From CATQHW01 sp965215345 (GTDB lineage Bacteria; Spirochaetota; Spirochaetia; SZUA-6; Bin103), in assembly GCA_965215345.1 (NCBI GenBank), contig CBDCDL010000001.1, positions 248,001 through 312,000 of the forward strand: 64,000 nucleotides of DNA, written 5' to 3'. Under the pieces are notes generated by a model. It searched no databases, was not told the DNA's origin, and saw nothing but the letters and a program-made list of their open reading frames with translations. The translations under genes were made by a program, and so were the position numbers. Below, piece by piece: positions 1-8,443 of this stretch. Position 1 is the first letter of the stretch. Each line of letters starts with the position of its first letter.

Positions 1-806
1 TTGACCCCGCGCAGCACGTTGGCCCCCAGGCCGCGGGCGCCGATCATGGAGGCCATCACGGCCATCGCCAGCGCCATCATGATCGACTGATTGACGCCGG
101 TCATGATGGTCGGCATCGCCAGCGGCATGCGCACGCCCCACAGGATCTGGCGTCGGGTCGCCCCGAATGCGTCCGCCGCCTCGATGGTGGACCGGTCCAC
201 CAGCCGGATCCCCAGGTTGGTGAGCCGCACCATCGGCGGCACGGCGTACACGCAGATGGCGAAGATCGCCGAAACGTTGCCCAGCCCCAGAAAGAACACG
301 ACCGGAATCAGGTAGACGAACGGCGGCAGGGTCTGCATCGCGTCCAGGATCGGGCTGATGACCGCACGCACCCACCGGTTGGTGGCCATGAGTATGCCGA
401 CCAGGAGGCCGGTCACCACCGTGATCGACGTGGCGACAAGCATCAGGGACAGCGTCCGCATGGTGTCGTCCCAGAGGTCCATCATCCCGATGACGACGAG
501 GGAGGCAATCAGCCCGAGGGTCATGAGCCCATGTCGCGACGCGTGCCAGGAAACCAAGCCGATCGCCGCGACGATCAGCCACCACGGCACCCAGAGCAGG
601 GACAGCTCGACATGCCTGAGCACCAGCAGCAACCGGTCACTGAGGCTATCGACGACGGTGCCGAACTCGCGCAGCAGAAATCTCAGCGCGTCGTTGGTCC
701 ACTCGCGGAGCGGGATCTGGCACCCTTCGGGAAAGGTCCTGAGAATGCCGGCGAGGCTGCCGGCGCACTCTCGAACCCAAGTCCCCAAGCCAGCGCTGAC
801 GGTCAT
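1..806 (-). CDS. Glycine betaine/proline-type ABC transporter permease (partial, 3' end off window)
   Basis: This is the inner-membrane permease of a compatible-solute (glycine betaine/choline/proline) ABC importer. Translating the minus strand from the ATG at 806 gives about 268 residues without a stop before the window edge. Several hydrophobic segments are visible, and the EAA loop that contacts the ATPase is clear (EAADAFGATRRQILWGVRMP, around residues 220-240). It is followed by a run close to the ProW/OpuAB consensus (MPTIMTGVNQSIMMALAMAV). The matching binding protein lies 112 bp upstream in the same direction, so the two probably form one operon. The ATPase subunit is not in the window. 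The C-terminus is cut by the edge. Confidence 0.9.
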   Translation of the reverse strand, partial: MTVSAGLGTWVRECAGSLAGILRTFPEGCQIPLREWTNDALRFLLREFGTVVDSLSDRLLLVLRHVELSLLWVPWWLIVAAIGLVSWHASRHGLMTLGLIASLVVIGMMDLWDDTMRTLSLMLVATSITVVTGLLVGILMATNRWVRAVISPILDAMQTLPPFVYLIPVVFFLGLGNVSAIFAICVYAVPPMVRLTNLGIRLVDRSTIEAADAFGATRRQILWGVRMPLAMPTIMTGVNQSIMMALAMAVMASMIGARGLGANVLRGV

Positions 807-918
807 GCGTATCCGGCTGCCGCGTCAGTCGTCAGAACGCTCGAACAGGGACCGGCGCCACCGGAAGCGCCCCGTTCCGGGTCGCAAGAGTGTCAGCCGA
901 CAGGCCCCGTCGGTCTCC

Positions 919-1983
919 TCAGGGGAGGGAAGCCCGGATGCGGCCGGCGACCTCGTCGGACACCCATGCGCTCCACACGTCCATCTCGTTCATGAGGAAC
1001 TCGCGGGCTGCGTCGGTTGCATCGACGCCGTCGGAAATCATCCGCAGATAAGGGGCCAGATCCTTCACGGTGACTGCATAGGCATCCAGGAAGCCGACCA
1101 TCTCTTCGGAGGCGGCCTCCGCGAAGTCCTTGCTCAGTGCCACGTGGAGGTCGGATACGGGCGATGCGCATCCGCGGTCGCCGGCCACCCAGCACTCCTC
1201 CGAGTAAGCCGGCTCCTCCAGCGCCACCATGTCGTAGGTCCCCAGCACCCATGTGGGGCTCCAGTAGTAGCCGAGCCAAGGTTCGCCCTTCTCGTAGGCG
1301 CCGATGAGCGAGGCCGCCAGGGCCGGCCCGGTCCCCGCCCTGAAGTTGGTGAAGTGCTCGTCCAGTTCGTACGTCGCCAGCTTGTCGTTGTTGATGACTT
1401 CGCACTGCCAGCCGATGACGCAATTGTAGTAGCGTCCCTTGTCGGGTTCCTCCGGGTCCTTGAACACCTCGGTGTAGCGGGGCAGATCGTCGATCGACTT
1501 CAGGTCCGGAGCCATCGGCTCGATGCCGCGATCGGTGTCGCCCTCGATCACGTAGCGCGGGACCAGGAACGAGAACTCGCCCGCTCCTTTCAAGCTCATG
1601 CCGAGGTCGAGTACGTCGCCGGCGTCAGCCGCTTCATAGTAGATGTCTGGTGCATTGTTGGACCAGATCTCCATGTTGATGTCGATGTCGCCGCGCACCA
1701 GTCCCTGGACCATGGGAATAGTCGCTCCCGGGATGTCGGTGTACGCGCAGCCGAATCCGGTCTGGAGGATCTGCCCGGCTATGTGGGTCTGGATCTGAGC
1801 GCTGGCCCAGTTGAGCCCGGCGAACACGATCTCACGGTCGATGCCGCCGCAGTCCTCCGTGTCGGCGGCTGCGATCGGCGCCATCAGGGCGATGCCGATC
1901 ATGGCGATGAGGAGCCGGCGAGGCCCTCTACGAGCGAAGCTTTCGGTCGAATCCGAATCCGTGCATGTAGACATAACGTTCAT
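919..1983 (-). CDS. Glycine betaine-type ABC transporter substrate-binding protein
   Basis: This is the periplasmic binding protein (ProX/OpuAC family) of the importer whose permease follows at 1-806. An arginine-rich N-region and hydrophobic core (RRLLIAMIGIALMAPIAAA) form a signal peptide. The mature part starts near a Cys-containing segment (DTEDCGGIDREIVFAGLNWA) and carries the family-typical GDIDINMEIWSNN region about 110 residues in. No strong ribosome site is visible; ATGs at 2013, 1983 and 1974 are all possible, and 1983 is a compromise. Aromatic residues spaced through the mature domain fit quaternary-amine binding, but the exact ligand cannot be read from sequence. Confidence 0.88.
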   Translation of the reverse strand: MNVMSTCTDSDSTESFARRGPRRLLIAMIGIALMAPIAAADTEDCGGIDREIVFAGLNWASAQIQTHIAGQILQTGFGCAYTDIPGATIPMVQGLVRGDIDINMEIWSNNAPDIYYEAADAGDVLDLGMSLKGAGEFSFLVPRYVIEGDTDRGIEPMAPDLKSIDDLPRYTEVFKDPEEPDKGRYYNCVIGWQCEVINNDKLATYELDEHFTNFRAGTGPALAASLIGAYEKGEPWLGYYWSPTWVLGTYDMVALEEPAYSEECWVAGDRGCASPVSDLHVALSKDFAEAASEEMVGFLDAYAVTVKDLAPYLRMISDGVDATDAAREFLMNEMDVWSAWVSDEVAGRIRASLP

Positions 1984-2127
1984 GATCGTGGCATGGCGGG
2001 CGAGAGGGTGCAAGCGCGGCTGCCGGCCGCTTCGCGTTCGTGGCTGTCGGCGGCTATGGGGGCGCCGTCGCCCTCCAGCCGGGGATGGACCTCGATGACC
2101 TTATGGCTGCCGGTGGTATGGTGGGCC

Positions 2128-3156
2128 ATGCGTCCCGACGGGAACGCAGCCGAGCGGATCGACGCCACGCGCCGGCAGGCGGCGGAGGCGATTTGCGACC
2201 GCGTGATCGGCCGCGTGCGCGATTGGCGCTACGTGCCGCCGGAAGCCCTCTGGGCCGAGAGCACCGCCTACCGGGCGGAGTTGGCCGCCACCCTGGCAAT
2301 CGCCGGCCATCTGCTGGGCCGGCAGCGCTGCATGGACGTGGCGGAGGCGATGTTGGAGCGGATCCTGGCCGAGCGGGTCGACGGCGCGCTGTGGTCGGTG
2401 GGACGCTGGTGCCAGTTTCCCGTCTACCGCGGGCTGCCCATCGACTGGCGTGACGAGCTGACCCGGCCCGACACGACCTACACCAACCCGATCGTCCTGT
2501 ATTGCCTGGGCGTGTACCACCGGATCACCGGCGACCGCCGGTTCGCCGCCAGCGTGCGTACGTCGTTCGATCGCATGCAGGCCGGCGCCTACTTCGGGGA
2601 TCCTGCCGCCCTGCACCACATGACCCCGGAGTGGGTGGCGCTGGCCAGCTTCCTGTGGCGGGAGGAGTTCCCGGAGTACTGGCAGGCGGCGCGACCGATC
2701 GTCGATTGGGTCCGCGACGGTCTGGTGCAGGGCGCGCCGCTCGACTTCCCGTTCGTGACTGCGGTGCGCATGCACCTGCTGCTGGCCGTGACCGGCACGG
2801 AGCACCTGCGCGGCGCGATCGGCCCGGCGATCGACGCATTCCTGGCCGACGAGACGTGGCGGTACGAGCACGAGCGCCGGGACATCCGCCACATGAAGGA
2901 GCTGGGCGAGCACGTGGACATCCGCGCCAACGGCGCGCTGGCGGTGGCGATGCGGATGTTCGATCTGGCCGCGGGCGAAGAGGTCCATACCGGCACCGAG
3001 CACTACCGGTATCTGGCCCGCTGGATGGACGCGATGCGCGACCCCGATGGCTCCTGCTACGGTTGCCGCGACGTCGGCACGGGCCGGCGGTTCTGCCTGG
3101 GCTCGCCGCCACACTACATCCAGCTCTGGTGGATCCTGGGCGGCTTCCACGTCTGA
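2128..3156 (+). CDS. Conserved hypothetical protein, alpha/alpha-toroid-like
   Basis: The product is 342 residues, divergent from the binding-protein gene. The sequence is rich in amphipathic helices with paired Trp and Tyr/His residues (WRYVPPEALWAESTAYRAEL near the N-terminus; PHYIQLWWILGGFH at the end). This is the look of (alpha/alpha)6-barrel proteins such as uronyl hydrolases or epimerases, but I cannot assign a named family. There is no signal peptide, so it should be cytoplasmic. The open frame extends far upstream, but that part overlaps the binding-protein gene in antisense, so ATG 2128 is taken as start. Neighbouring gene direction suggests independent transcription. Confidence 0.6.
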   Translation: MRPDGNAAERIDATRRQAAEAICDRVIGRVRDWRYVPPEALWAESTAYRAELAATLAIAGHLLGRQRCMDVAEAMLERILAERVDGALWSVGRWCQFPVYRGLPIDWRDELTRPDTTYTNPIVLYCLGVYHRITGDRRFAASVRTSFDRMQAGAYFGDPAALHHMTPEWVALASFLWREEFPEYWQAARPIVDWVRDGLVQGAPLDFPFVTAVRMHLLLAVTGTEHLRGAIGPAIDAFLADETWRYEHERRDIRHMKELGEHVDIRANGALAVAMRMFDLAAGEEVHTGTEHYRYLARWMDAMRDPDGSCYGCRDVGTGRRFCLGSPPHYIQLWWILGGFHV

Positions 3157-3183
3157 ACGTGGGCGAATCCACCTGGGGCATGA

Positions 3184-3368
3184 TCCCGAGCAAGGTCATC
3201 GTCGAGGGTCTTTGAAGAAGCGCTTCTCGCGTCGAAGCGGGATCTTCAGAAAGCACGCGAGATGCTGTCCACTGGATACGACGGCTCCAGGGCACTGCTG
3301 GAAATAGCTGGTGACGTCGCGGAGCTCGCCGAAGACCTCCGGGTTTTCTGTTCGACCGTTGCCGCATA
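3184..3368 (+). other. Short uncharacterised ORF remnant in a gene-poor stretch (3157-3487)
   Basis: A stop-to-stop frame of about 61 codons reads like real helical protein at its end (EALLASKRDLQKAREMLSTG, then ALLEIAGDVAELAEDLRVF) but has no ATG before residue 34. It may be the tail of a lost gene. A second frame just downstream (about 3370-3490) also looks coding-like (VDFCDGLTTDVFARVIAWTE). I do not recognise either. Nothing else is apparent in this stretch. Confidence 0.25.
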
Positions 3369-3487
3369 GTCGACTTCTGCGATGGCCTTACGACGGACGT
3401 ATTTGCGAGAGTCATAGCCTGGACCGAAGCTGCTGCCGCGGCTATTGAGTTGCCTTCTGAGCGACAACCCCTGGTCGCAAAGGGACT

Positions 3488-3677
3488 CTACACCGCGGTA
3501 GAGGTCGGTCTGAACAGGCCGGACCACTCGACCGCGTCCAGGTCGTGCGGCACCGCGTCGGCGGTGTCCAGGAACCAAGTCAGCAGGCGCTGGCTGAGCT
3601 CGGCCACGAGTGGAGCTCGGTCAGGTCGTCGATGAGGATGCAGAGCTCGGCAGGATCGTCCCGCAGGTCGTCGCGAT
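3488..3677 (-). pseudogene. Sulfatase C-terminal remnant, frameshifted
   Basis: On the minus strand one frame reads DDLRDDPAELCILIDD and then, after a one-base shift near 3620, AELSQRLLTWFLDTADAVPH followed by a TAG at 3488-3490. The order 'D-L-R-D-D-P-A-E-L ... I-D-D ... A-E-L ... L-L-x-W-F' is the usual C-terminal tail of arylsulfatase-like proteins, where the model residues list the body's layout after the last strand. The rest of the sulfatase is absent: upstream sequence (to about 3812) reads as other protein-like sequence that I do not recognise. This is a decayed 3' fragment and is not functional. Confidence 0.5.
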
Positions 3678-3818
3678 GCGCGCTCGTCTCGCCGGCGGCG
3701 ACCGGCACGGCCCAGGCCGGGAAGTCTGAGATGACGATGTGGGGATGGCGCCTACCAAGTGCCACCATCAACTCCAGCCACCGGGAGGCCGAGAACCGCT
3801 TGATTCGGCACCGCGGCC

Positions 3819-4979
3819 TCAGGCCCGCGTTTTCGCGGGTTCCAGGCCGAACAGGCGGGCGGCGTTGCCGCCCAGGATCGCCGCCTTCTCCGCCGCCGAC
3901 AGGAAATCGCAGTGCACGCGGATGAAGTCGAGCGACTGCCGGTAGGTGCACCACTGCGTCATCCCGTAGGGGCTGTCGCTTCCCCACAGCAGCGACTCGG
4001 CGCCGGCGCGGTCGCGCAGCTCGCACAGCAGCTTCTGGCCCTCCGGGTACGGGTAGTCCGGCCACTTGGCCGGCATCAGCAGCTCGGCGTGCACCTGTGG
4101 TCGGTCGAGCACCCGCAGCAACTCCTCCGGCACGCCGATCCGGTGGATGATGGCCGCCGGCACCAAGCCGTGGGTGATCACGCACGGCACCTCCGGATGG
4201 CGCCGCGTCCACTCGTCCAGCTCGGCGACGCGGCGCATGAACAGGCCCACACGGTCGAGGGCGCGGTCGTCCAGGAACCAGAACACCGGAAGCCCCCGCT
4301 CCTCGATCAGGCGCCAGAGGGCGTCGAAGGTGGGGTCGTCGAGCGAGCGGTCGACCTGCATGACCGACAGCGGCTCCACGCTGAAGTACAGGCCGCGCAT
4401 GCCCAGTTCGTCGAAGCCTGCCCGCAGCCGCGCCAGGCGGGCCGAGTCGTCGGCCTCCGGCTCCCAGATCTGCGCCAGCGCGACGAAACGGCCCGGGTAC
4501 CGCGCCGACGCCTCGGCGTAGTACTCGTTGAGGTCGCCGTAGACGTGATCGGACTGCAGGACGCCGATGTCGACGCCGGCCAGGTCCATCTCGCCCACCA
4601 TTCGCTCCGGCGTCGCCTCGTTGTTGGTGAGGCTCGGCGGGTAAATCTGCAGCCGGTAAGTGACCCCTTCGACGATGATCTCCGCCTGCCCGTGGTCGGT
4701 AAGGTGAAAGCCCACGTCCGGCATGTCCGCGATGGAGTGGGAGCCGAACTCGAGCAGCGGGTCGGTAACGTGTTCGCCGGTGTCCGTGCGCCAGAAGTCG
4801 ACCCACTCGCGCGAGTGGTACTGCCAGAACTTCAGCCGCAGCGCGGGCGGAATTCCCTGCGGCTGAGATCCGAGCCGCGGAAAGATGTGGTAGTGCGCGT
4901 CGATGACCGGCGTGTCGCCGGCGGCGGCGGGCAGCACCCAGCCGCCGCCGGTCCAGCGCGGCGCCGCCTCGTCGCTCAT
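3819..4979 (-). CDS. Amidohydrolase family protein (Amidohydro_2/ACMSD-like)
   Basis: This is a 386-residue TIM-barrel metal-dependent hydrolase or decarboxylase. Metal-ligand motifs are visible in order: HxH in IDAHYHIFP (about residue 25), a later His in CVITHGLVPAAI (about residue 260), and the terminal Asp in LLWGSDSPYGMTQW (about residue 340). These place it in the amidohydrolase-2 group, whose members act on small acids or lactones; the substrate is unknown. The start ATG overlaps the stop of the upstream epimerase gene by 4 bp, so the two are translationally coupled and probably serve one sugar or lactone pathway. An open frame continues upstream of the start, but there it is antisense-like shadow of the epimerase gene. 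Confidence 0.85.
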   Translation of the reverse strand: MSDEAAPRWTGGGWVLPAAAGDTPVIDAHYHIFPRLGSQPQGIPPALRLKFWQYHSREWVDFWRTDTGEHVTDPLLEFGSHSIADMPDVGFHLTDHGQAEIIVEGVTYRLQIYPPSLTNNEATPERMVGEMDLAGVDIGVLQSDHVYGDLNEYYAEASARYPGRFVALAQIWEPEADDSARLARLRAGFDELGMRGLYFSVEPLSVMQVDRSLDDPTFDALWRLIEERGLPVFWFLDDRALDRVGLFMRRVAELDEWTRRHPEVPCVITHGLVPAAIIHRIGVPEELLRVLDRPQVHAELLMPAKWPDYPYPEGQKLLCELRDRAGAESLLWGSDSPYGMTQWCTYRQSLDFIRVHCDFLSAAEKAAILGGNAARLFGLEPAKTRA

Positions 4980-5947
4980 GCGCTCGGCTCCTCGGGTTGC
5001 GCCTGCAGCCAGGCGTCGAAGTCGCTGCCGCGCCACCCCGAGCGCGGCCGGTAACCCAGCAGCTCGGCCGCCTTGGAGGAGCTGAACGGCGAGTCGAAGC
5101 CGGTCAGCGGCGCGCGCCGTTCGACGTCCGGGAAGTACCGGTCCAGGAGCTCCGGCGTCGAGGTCAGGCTGCAGGTGTCGGCGCCGGCGATCAGGAACAC
5201 CTCGTGCCGGAGCTCGGTGGCGGCCAGCGCCAGCCCGAAGGCGCCGGCCGCGTCGCGCAGGTCGGTCACCGCCCACAGCAGGTTGCGCGGCGGCGGCGGT
5301 CCGGGCGTCGGCCACACGCCGTCCGGCTCCCGGATCGCGCGTCGGTAGCGCTCGCCCCAGAGCCGCTCGCGGGTCATGCCGGCGCGGCCGGCCCAGCCGC
5401 AGCGCACCGCGACCTCGGCCCCGGCGCGGTCGACGCACCAGTTGTGATTGATCCGCAGGCAGATCGTCGGCAGGCCGTGGCGGTCGGTGTAGCGCTTGCA
5501 GGCGGCCTCGGCCAGCAGCTTGCTGAGCCCGTACTCATCTTGCGGCGCGTCCGGATGAGCCTCGTCGATCGGCAGGTAGCGCGGGACGATGTCGTGGGTC
5601 TGGAAGGAGAAGCCGGTAGCCGCGGCGGAGGAGGCGAGGACCACTCGCTCCGCCCCGCAGGAGACGGCCGCCTCCAGCACGTTCACCGTGCCGATCACGT
5701 TGAGCGTGAGGAGGTCAGCCGGGGACGCCCTGCCGGGTCCGGGGACCGCGGCAAGGTGGATGATGGCGTCCTGCCCGGTGCAGGCCTGGCGCAGGCCGTC
5801 GGCGTCCATCAGGTCACCGCCGATCCAGGCGTCCCAGGGTTCGACAGGCGCCGTGCGGCTGAAGCAGGTCAACCGGTGCGCCGGCGCGAGCGCGCGGCGC
5901 AGGTAGCTGCCGACGATGCCGCTGCCGCCGGTGACGAGCACGCGCAT
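4976..5947 (-). CDS. NAD-dependent epimerase/dehydratase (extended SDR)
   Basis: The product is 323 residues. It begins directly with the Rossmann dinucleotide motif TGGSGIVGSYL (G-x-x-G-x-x-G) and has the catalytic Y-x-x-x-K in DEYGLSKLLAE near residue 145, preceded by SSAAATGF as the Ser element. This is the extended short-chain dehydrogenase family that acts on nucleotide sugars or other sugar derivatives. The next gene, an amidohydrolase, starts inside its stop codon (4-bp overlap), suggesting they work on the same substrate, for example sugar oxidation followed by lactone hydrolysis. That pathway is inference. Confidence 0.87.
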   Translation of the reverse strand: MRVLVTGGSGIVGSYLRRALAPAHRLTCFSRTAPVEPWDAWIGGDLMDADGLRQACTGQDAIIHLAAVPGPGRASPADLLTLNVIGTVNVLEAAVSCGAERVVLASSAAATGFSFQTHDIVPRYLPIDEAHPDAPQDEYGLSKLLAEAACKRYTDRHGLPTICLRINHNWCVDRAGAEVAVRCGWAGRAGMTRERLWGERYRRAIREPDGVWPTPGPPPPRNLLWAVTDLRDAAGAFGLALAATELRHEVFLIAGADTCSLTSTPELLDRYFPDVERRAPLTGFDSPFSSSKAAELLGYRPRSGWRGSDFDAWLQAQPEEPSA

Positions 5948-6007
5948 CCGGTAGCGTAGCGCCTCGGCGCCGCCGGCGCACCGCCCGCTTCGACCCCGGT
6001 CAGGCGT

Positions 6008-7228
6008 TCAGCCGCCGAATCGGCTGCAGGCGTCCGCAGCCACCTGCAGGCAGGCGATGGCGTGGCGCCGGCTCCGCTCCAGGGGAAACTTGTCGTGCTG
6101 CTTGACCATGCAGGAAATGGCGTTCAGCCGGACCACCGCCTGAAACCCGAGGCTCGCCTGATACAGGCCCTCCTCGTGACCGGTCCAGTTGCCGTGATGG
6201 GTGTCCGGCAGCGCCAGCAGCCGTGCGTCGATGTCGTACCAGATCTCCCGCAATGCGGCGTCCTCCAGGCACTCCGGGCGGTAGCGCAGCAGCATGTGGC
6301 CCGGGCGCCGCTTCCAGTGGTTGGAGTGCCACTCCCAGAACAGCCAGGGGCGCTTCTCCTCCAGGTAGCTCCAGACGTTGCGGATTTCCGGCGTGGCTTC
6401 CGGGAGATGCTCGGCCCCCTGTTTGCCCTCCAGGTACGGGAACCGCCCCTGCGAGTCGCTGACCCCGTAGCCGAGCACCGTCCCGTCCGGGTTGGTCATG
6501 GGAATGAAGCAGACGTGGAAGCGATCGACGATGGCGTTCGCCGCGGCACTGCCCGAGCCCAGGAAGTCGATCATCGCCCGGCAGGCCAGGCTGCCCATCT
6601 CGGACGGCTGCGGCGTCTGCGTATGCACCATGGTGGGGTTGCCGGGCTGGCCGAACTCGACGGCGTGCACCAGGCGGCCCTGGTAGCTGTGGCCGATCAG
6701 TCGCACGGTGCCGGACTCGACCGTCTGCAGCCAGTCCAGCATCTCGGTGTAGGGCCACCAGTGGTAGTTGCTGAGGAAGATCGTACCATCCCGTTCCCCG
6801 CCGCCGGGCGGCAGCGTCAGGTCCAGGTCCAGGGAGTCGGGCAGGTCCGGCACGCGGTGGATGTCGCCGGCCGGGACCTCGCTCCACTCGCCGGCGTGCC
6901 GCACCTGGAAGCTGGCCGACTGCTCTCCCCAGGTGCCCTCGAAGGGGGCGTTCAGGCGCAGCCGCACGCGGCGCCGGCTCGGCAGCTCGTTGCGCACGCC
7001 CACGCACACGTAGTAGCCCAGGCCGCCGAAGCGGTGCGTGCCCGGCTCCTTCTCCAGGTCCACCGCGTAGTGGTCAGGCGCCAGCGCCCGGAAGTTGCAG
7101 CCGTTGGCGCCCTCGAAGTCGGAGGCCAGCAACACCTCCCCGTCGGCGAACACGTCGCCCCGTCCGCCGCGCGTCCCGCGCTCCCACCGCGGATCGTAGT
7201 TCGCCAGCCCTCGTTCAATCTCAGCCAT
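6008..7228 (-). CDS. M14-like zinc carboxypeptidase family protein with altered zinc motif
   Basis: The product is 406 residues. An N-terminal beta-rich domain (residues 1-140) precedes a peptidase M14-like domain. M14 signatures visible are PMTNPDGT (substrate-binding Asn/Asp segment, about residue 245) and WEWHSNHW, which supplies the third zinc ligand His. The first zinc motif, normally H-x-x-E within a QHPGE-like sequence, reads TPQPSEMGS, so the His position appears to be Gln while the Glu is kept. It may be a variant or a non-catalytic binder. There is no signal peptide. It sits downstream of the oligopeptide permease genes in the same direction (90-bp gap), which fits a peptide-processing role. 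Confidence 0.75.
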   Translation of the reverse strand: MAEIERGLANYDPRWERGTRGGRGDVFADGEVLLASDFEGANGCNFRALAPDHYAVDLEKEPGTHRFGGLGYYVCVGVRNELPSRRRVRLRLNAPFEGTWGEQSASFQVRHAGEWSEVPAGDIHRVPDLPDSLDLDLTLPPGGGERDGTIFLSNYHWWPYTEMLDWLQTVESGTVRLIGHSYQGRLVHAVEFGQPGNPTMVHTQTPQPSEMGSLACRAMIDFLGSGSAAANAIVDRFHVCFIPMTNPDGTVLGYGVSDSQGRFPYLEGKQGAEHLPEATPEIRNVWSYLEEKRPWLFWEWHSNHWKRRPGHMLLRYRPECLEDAALREIWYDIDARLLALPDTHHGNWTGHEEGLYQASLGFQAVVRLNAISCMVKQHDKFPLERSRRHAIACLQVAADACSRFGG

Positions 7229-7318
7229 GCCGTCTTCCTCCTGCGTTCGTCAACCGGCCGCGCCCGCTACCACGCCGTCCAGCCACCCCTCCAGGCCGAC
7301 AGCGTCACCCGTTCCTCC

Positions 7319-8443
7319 TCAGGCGTACGGATCTGCGGCATCGCGCAGGCCGTCGCCGACGAAGTTGAACGCCAGTACTGCGGCGATCACGAAGAACGCC
7401 GGGATCAGCAGCCACGGATTGAGTCCCACGGCGTTGATGTTCTGGGCCTCGTGCAGCAGTACCCCCCAACTGGTCACCGGCGGCCGCAGCCCGATGCCCA
7501 GAAAGCTCAGCGCGGTCTCCGCCAGCACCATTCCCGGAATGCTCAACGTGATGGTGACGATGATGTGACTCATGAACGACGGCAACAGGTGGCGGCCGAT
7601 GATCGCCGCTTCCGAGGCGCCGGCGACCACCGCGGCCGTCACGAAGTCTTCCTCGCGCAGCGAGAGGAGCTTGCCGCGCACCACCCGCGCCAAGCCGGTC
7701 CAGCCCAGCACCGACAGGATGATGGTGACCGCGAAGTACACTTGCAACGGCGGCCACTCGGCCGGCACCGCGGCGCTCAGCGCCATCCACAGCGGTATGG
7801 ACGGGAACGAGCGCAGCAACTCGATGACACGCTGGATGATCGTGTCGGTCACGCCCCCGAGGTACCCGGAGATCCCGCCCAGAATCAGCCCCATGATCAG
7901 GCTCAGAGCGACTCCGACCAGGCCGATCGACAGCGAGATCCGGGCGCCGTAGACGATGCGGGAGAACAGATCACGCCCCAGTCGGTCCGTCCCGAACACG
8001 AAGAACGTCGCCTCTTCGGCGACGCCGAACAGGTGCAGGTCGGTCTCGAACAGCCCCCAGAAGCGGTAGCTCTCGCCGCGGGTGAACAGTGCCACCGGGT
8101 AGGGCGTCGTACGGTCCTCGCTGTAGATCTTGCGCCGCGACTCGGGATCCACCTCCCGCGTCAGTCGGTACACGAACGGCGTCTGCAGGCGTCCCTCGTG
8201 TAGCACGTGCAGGCGTTGCGGCGGGGCGTAGACGAACTCCACGCGCCGGGTGTTCAGGCCGTACGGAGCGACGAACTCGCACAGCGCGCCGAGGCAGTAG
8301 AGGAAGGCCACCACGGCGGTGGCCGCCACCGCCACCCGATGGCGCCTGAAGCGCAGCCACATCAGCCGCCATTGCGACGCAAGGTACAGACGCTCCTCGG
8401 CGGCGGTGCGCGCTGCCTCCGAATCGGCCCGCGCCTCAGTCAC
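7319..8443 (-). CDS. Oligopeptide/dipeptide-type ABC transporter permease (DppC/OppC-like)
   Basis: The product is a 374-residue inner-membrane permease. The first membrane segment follows a charged N-terminus (VAVAATAVVAFLYCLGALCE), a long periplasmic loop follows, and the core has five more segments. DppC-type sequence includes GTDRLGRDLFSRIVYGARIS before the core and the EAA loop GASEAAIIGRHLLPSFMSHI. Its start overlaps the end of the DppB-like gene by 8 bp, so the pair forms a translationally coupled heterodimer. The ATPase genes are not adjacent, so they must be encoded elsewhere. The long loop between segments 1 and 2 is typical of the OppC/PepT5 permease group. Confidence 0.92.
   Translation of the reverse strand: MTEARADSEAARTAAEERLYLASQWRLMWLRFRRHRVAVAATAVVAFLYCLGALCEFVAPYGLNTRRVEFVYAPPQRLHVLHEGRLQTPFVYRLTREVDPESRRKIYSEDRTTPYPVALFTRGESYRFWGLFETDLHLFGVAEEATFFVFGTDRLGRDLFSRIVYGARISLSIGLVGVALSLIMGLILGGISGYLGGVTDTIIQRVIELLRSFPSIPLWMALSAAVPAEWPPLQVYFAVTIILSVLGWTGLARVVRGKLLSLREEDFVTAAVVAGASEAAIIGRHLLPSFMSHIIVTITLSIPGMVLAETALSFLGIGLRPPVTSWGVLLHEAQNINAVGLNPWLLIPAFFVIAAVLAFNFVGDGLRDAADPYA

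Noticed and set aside
358..2127. Long plus-strand open frame over the permease and binding-protein genes
   Set aside because: Its first 590 codons are antisense to recognisable ProW- and ProX-like genes; only the part after 2128 reads like real protein.
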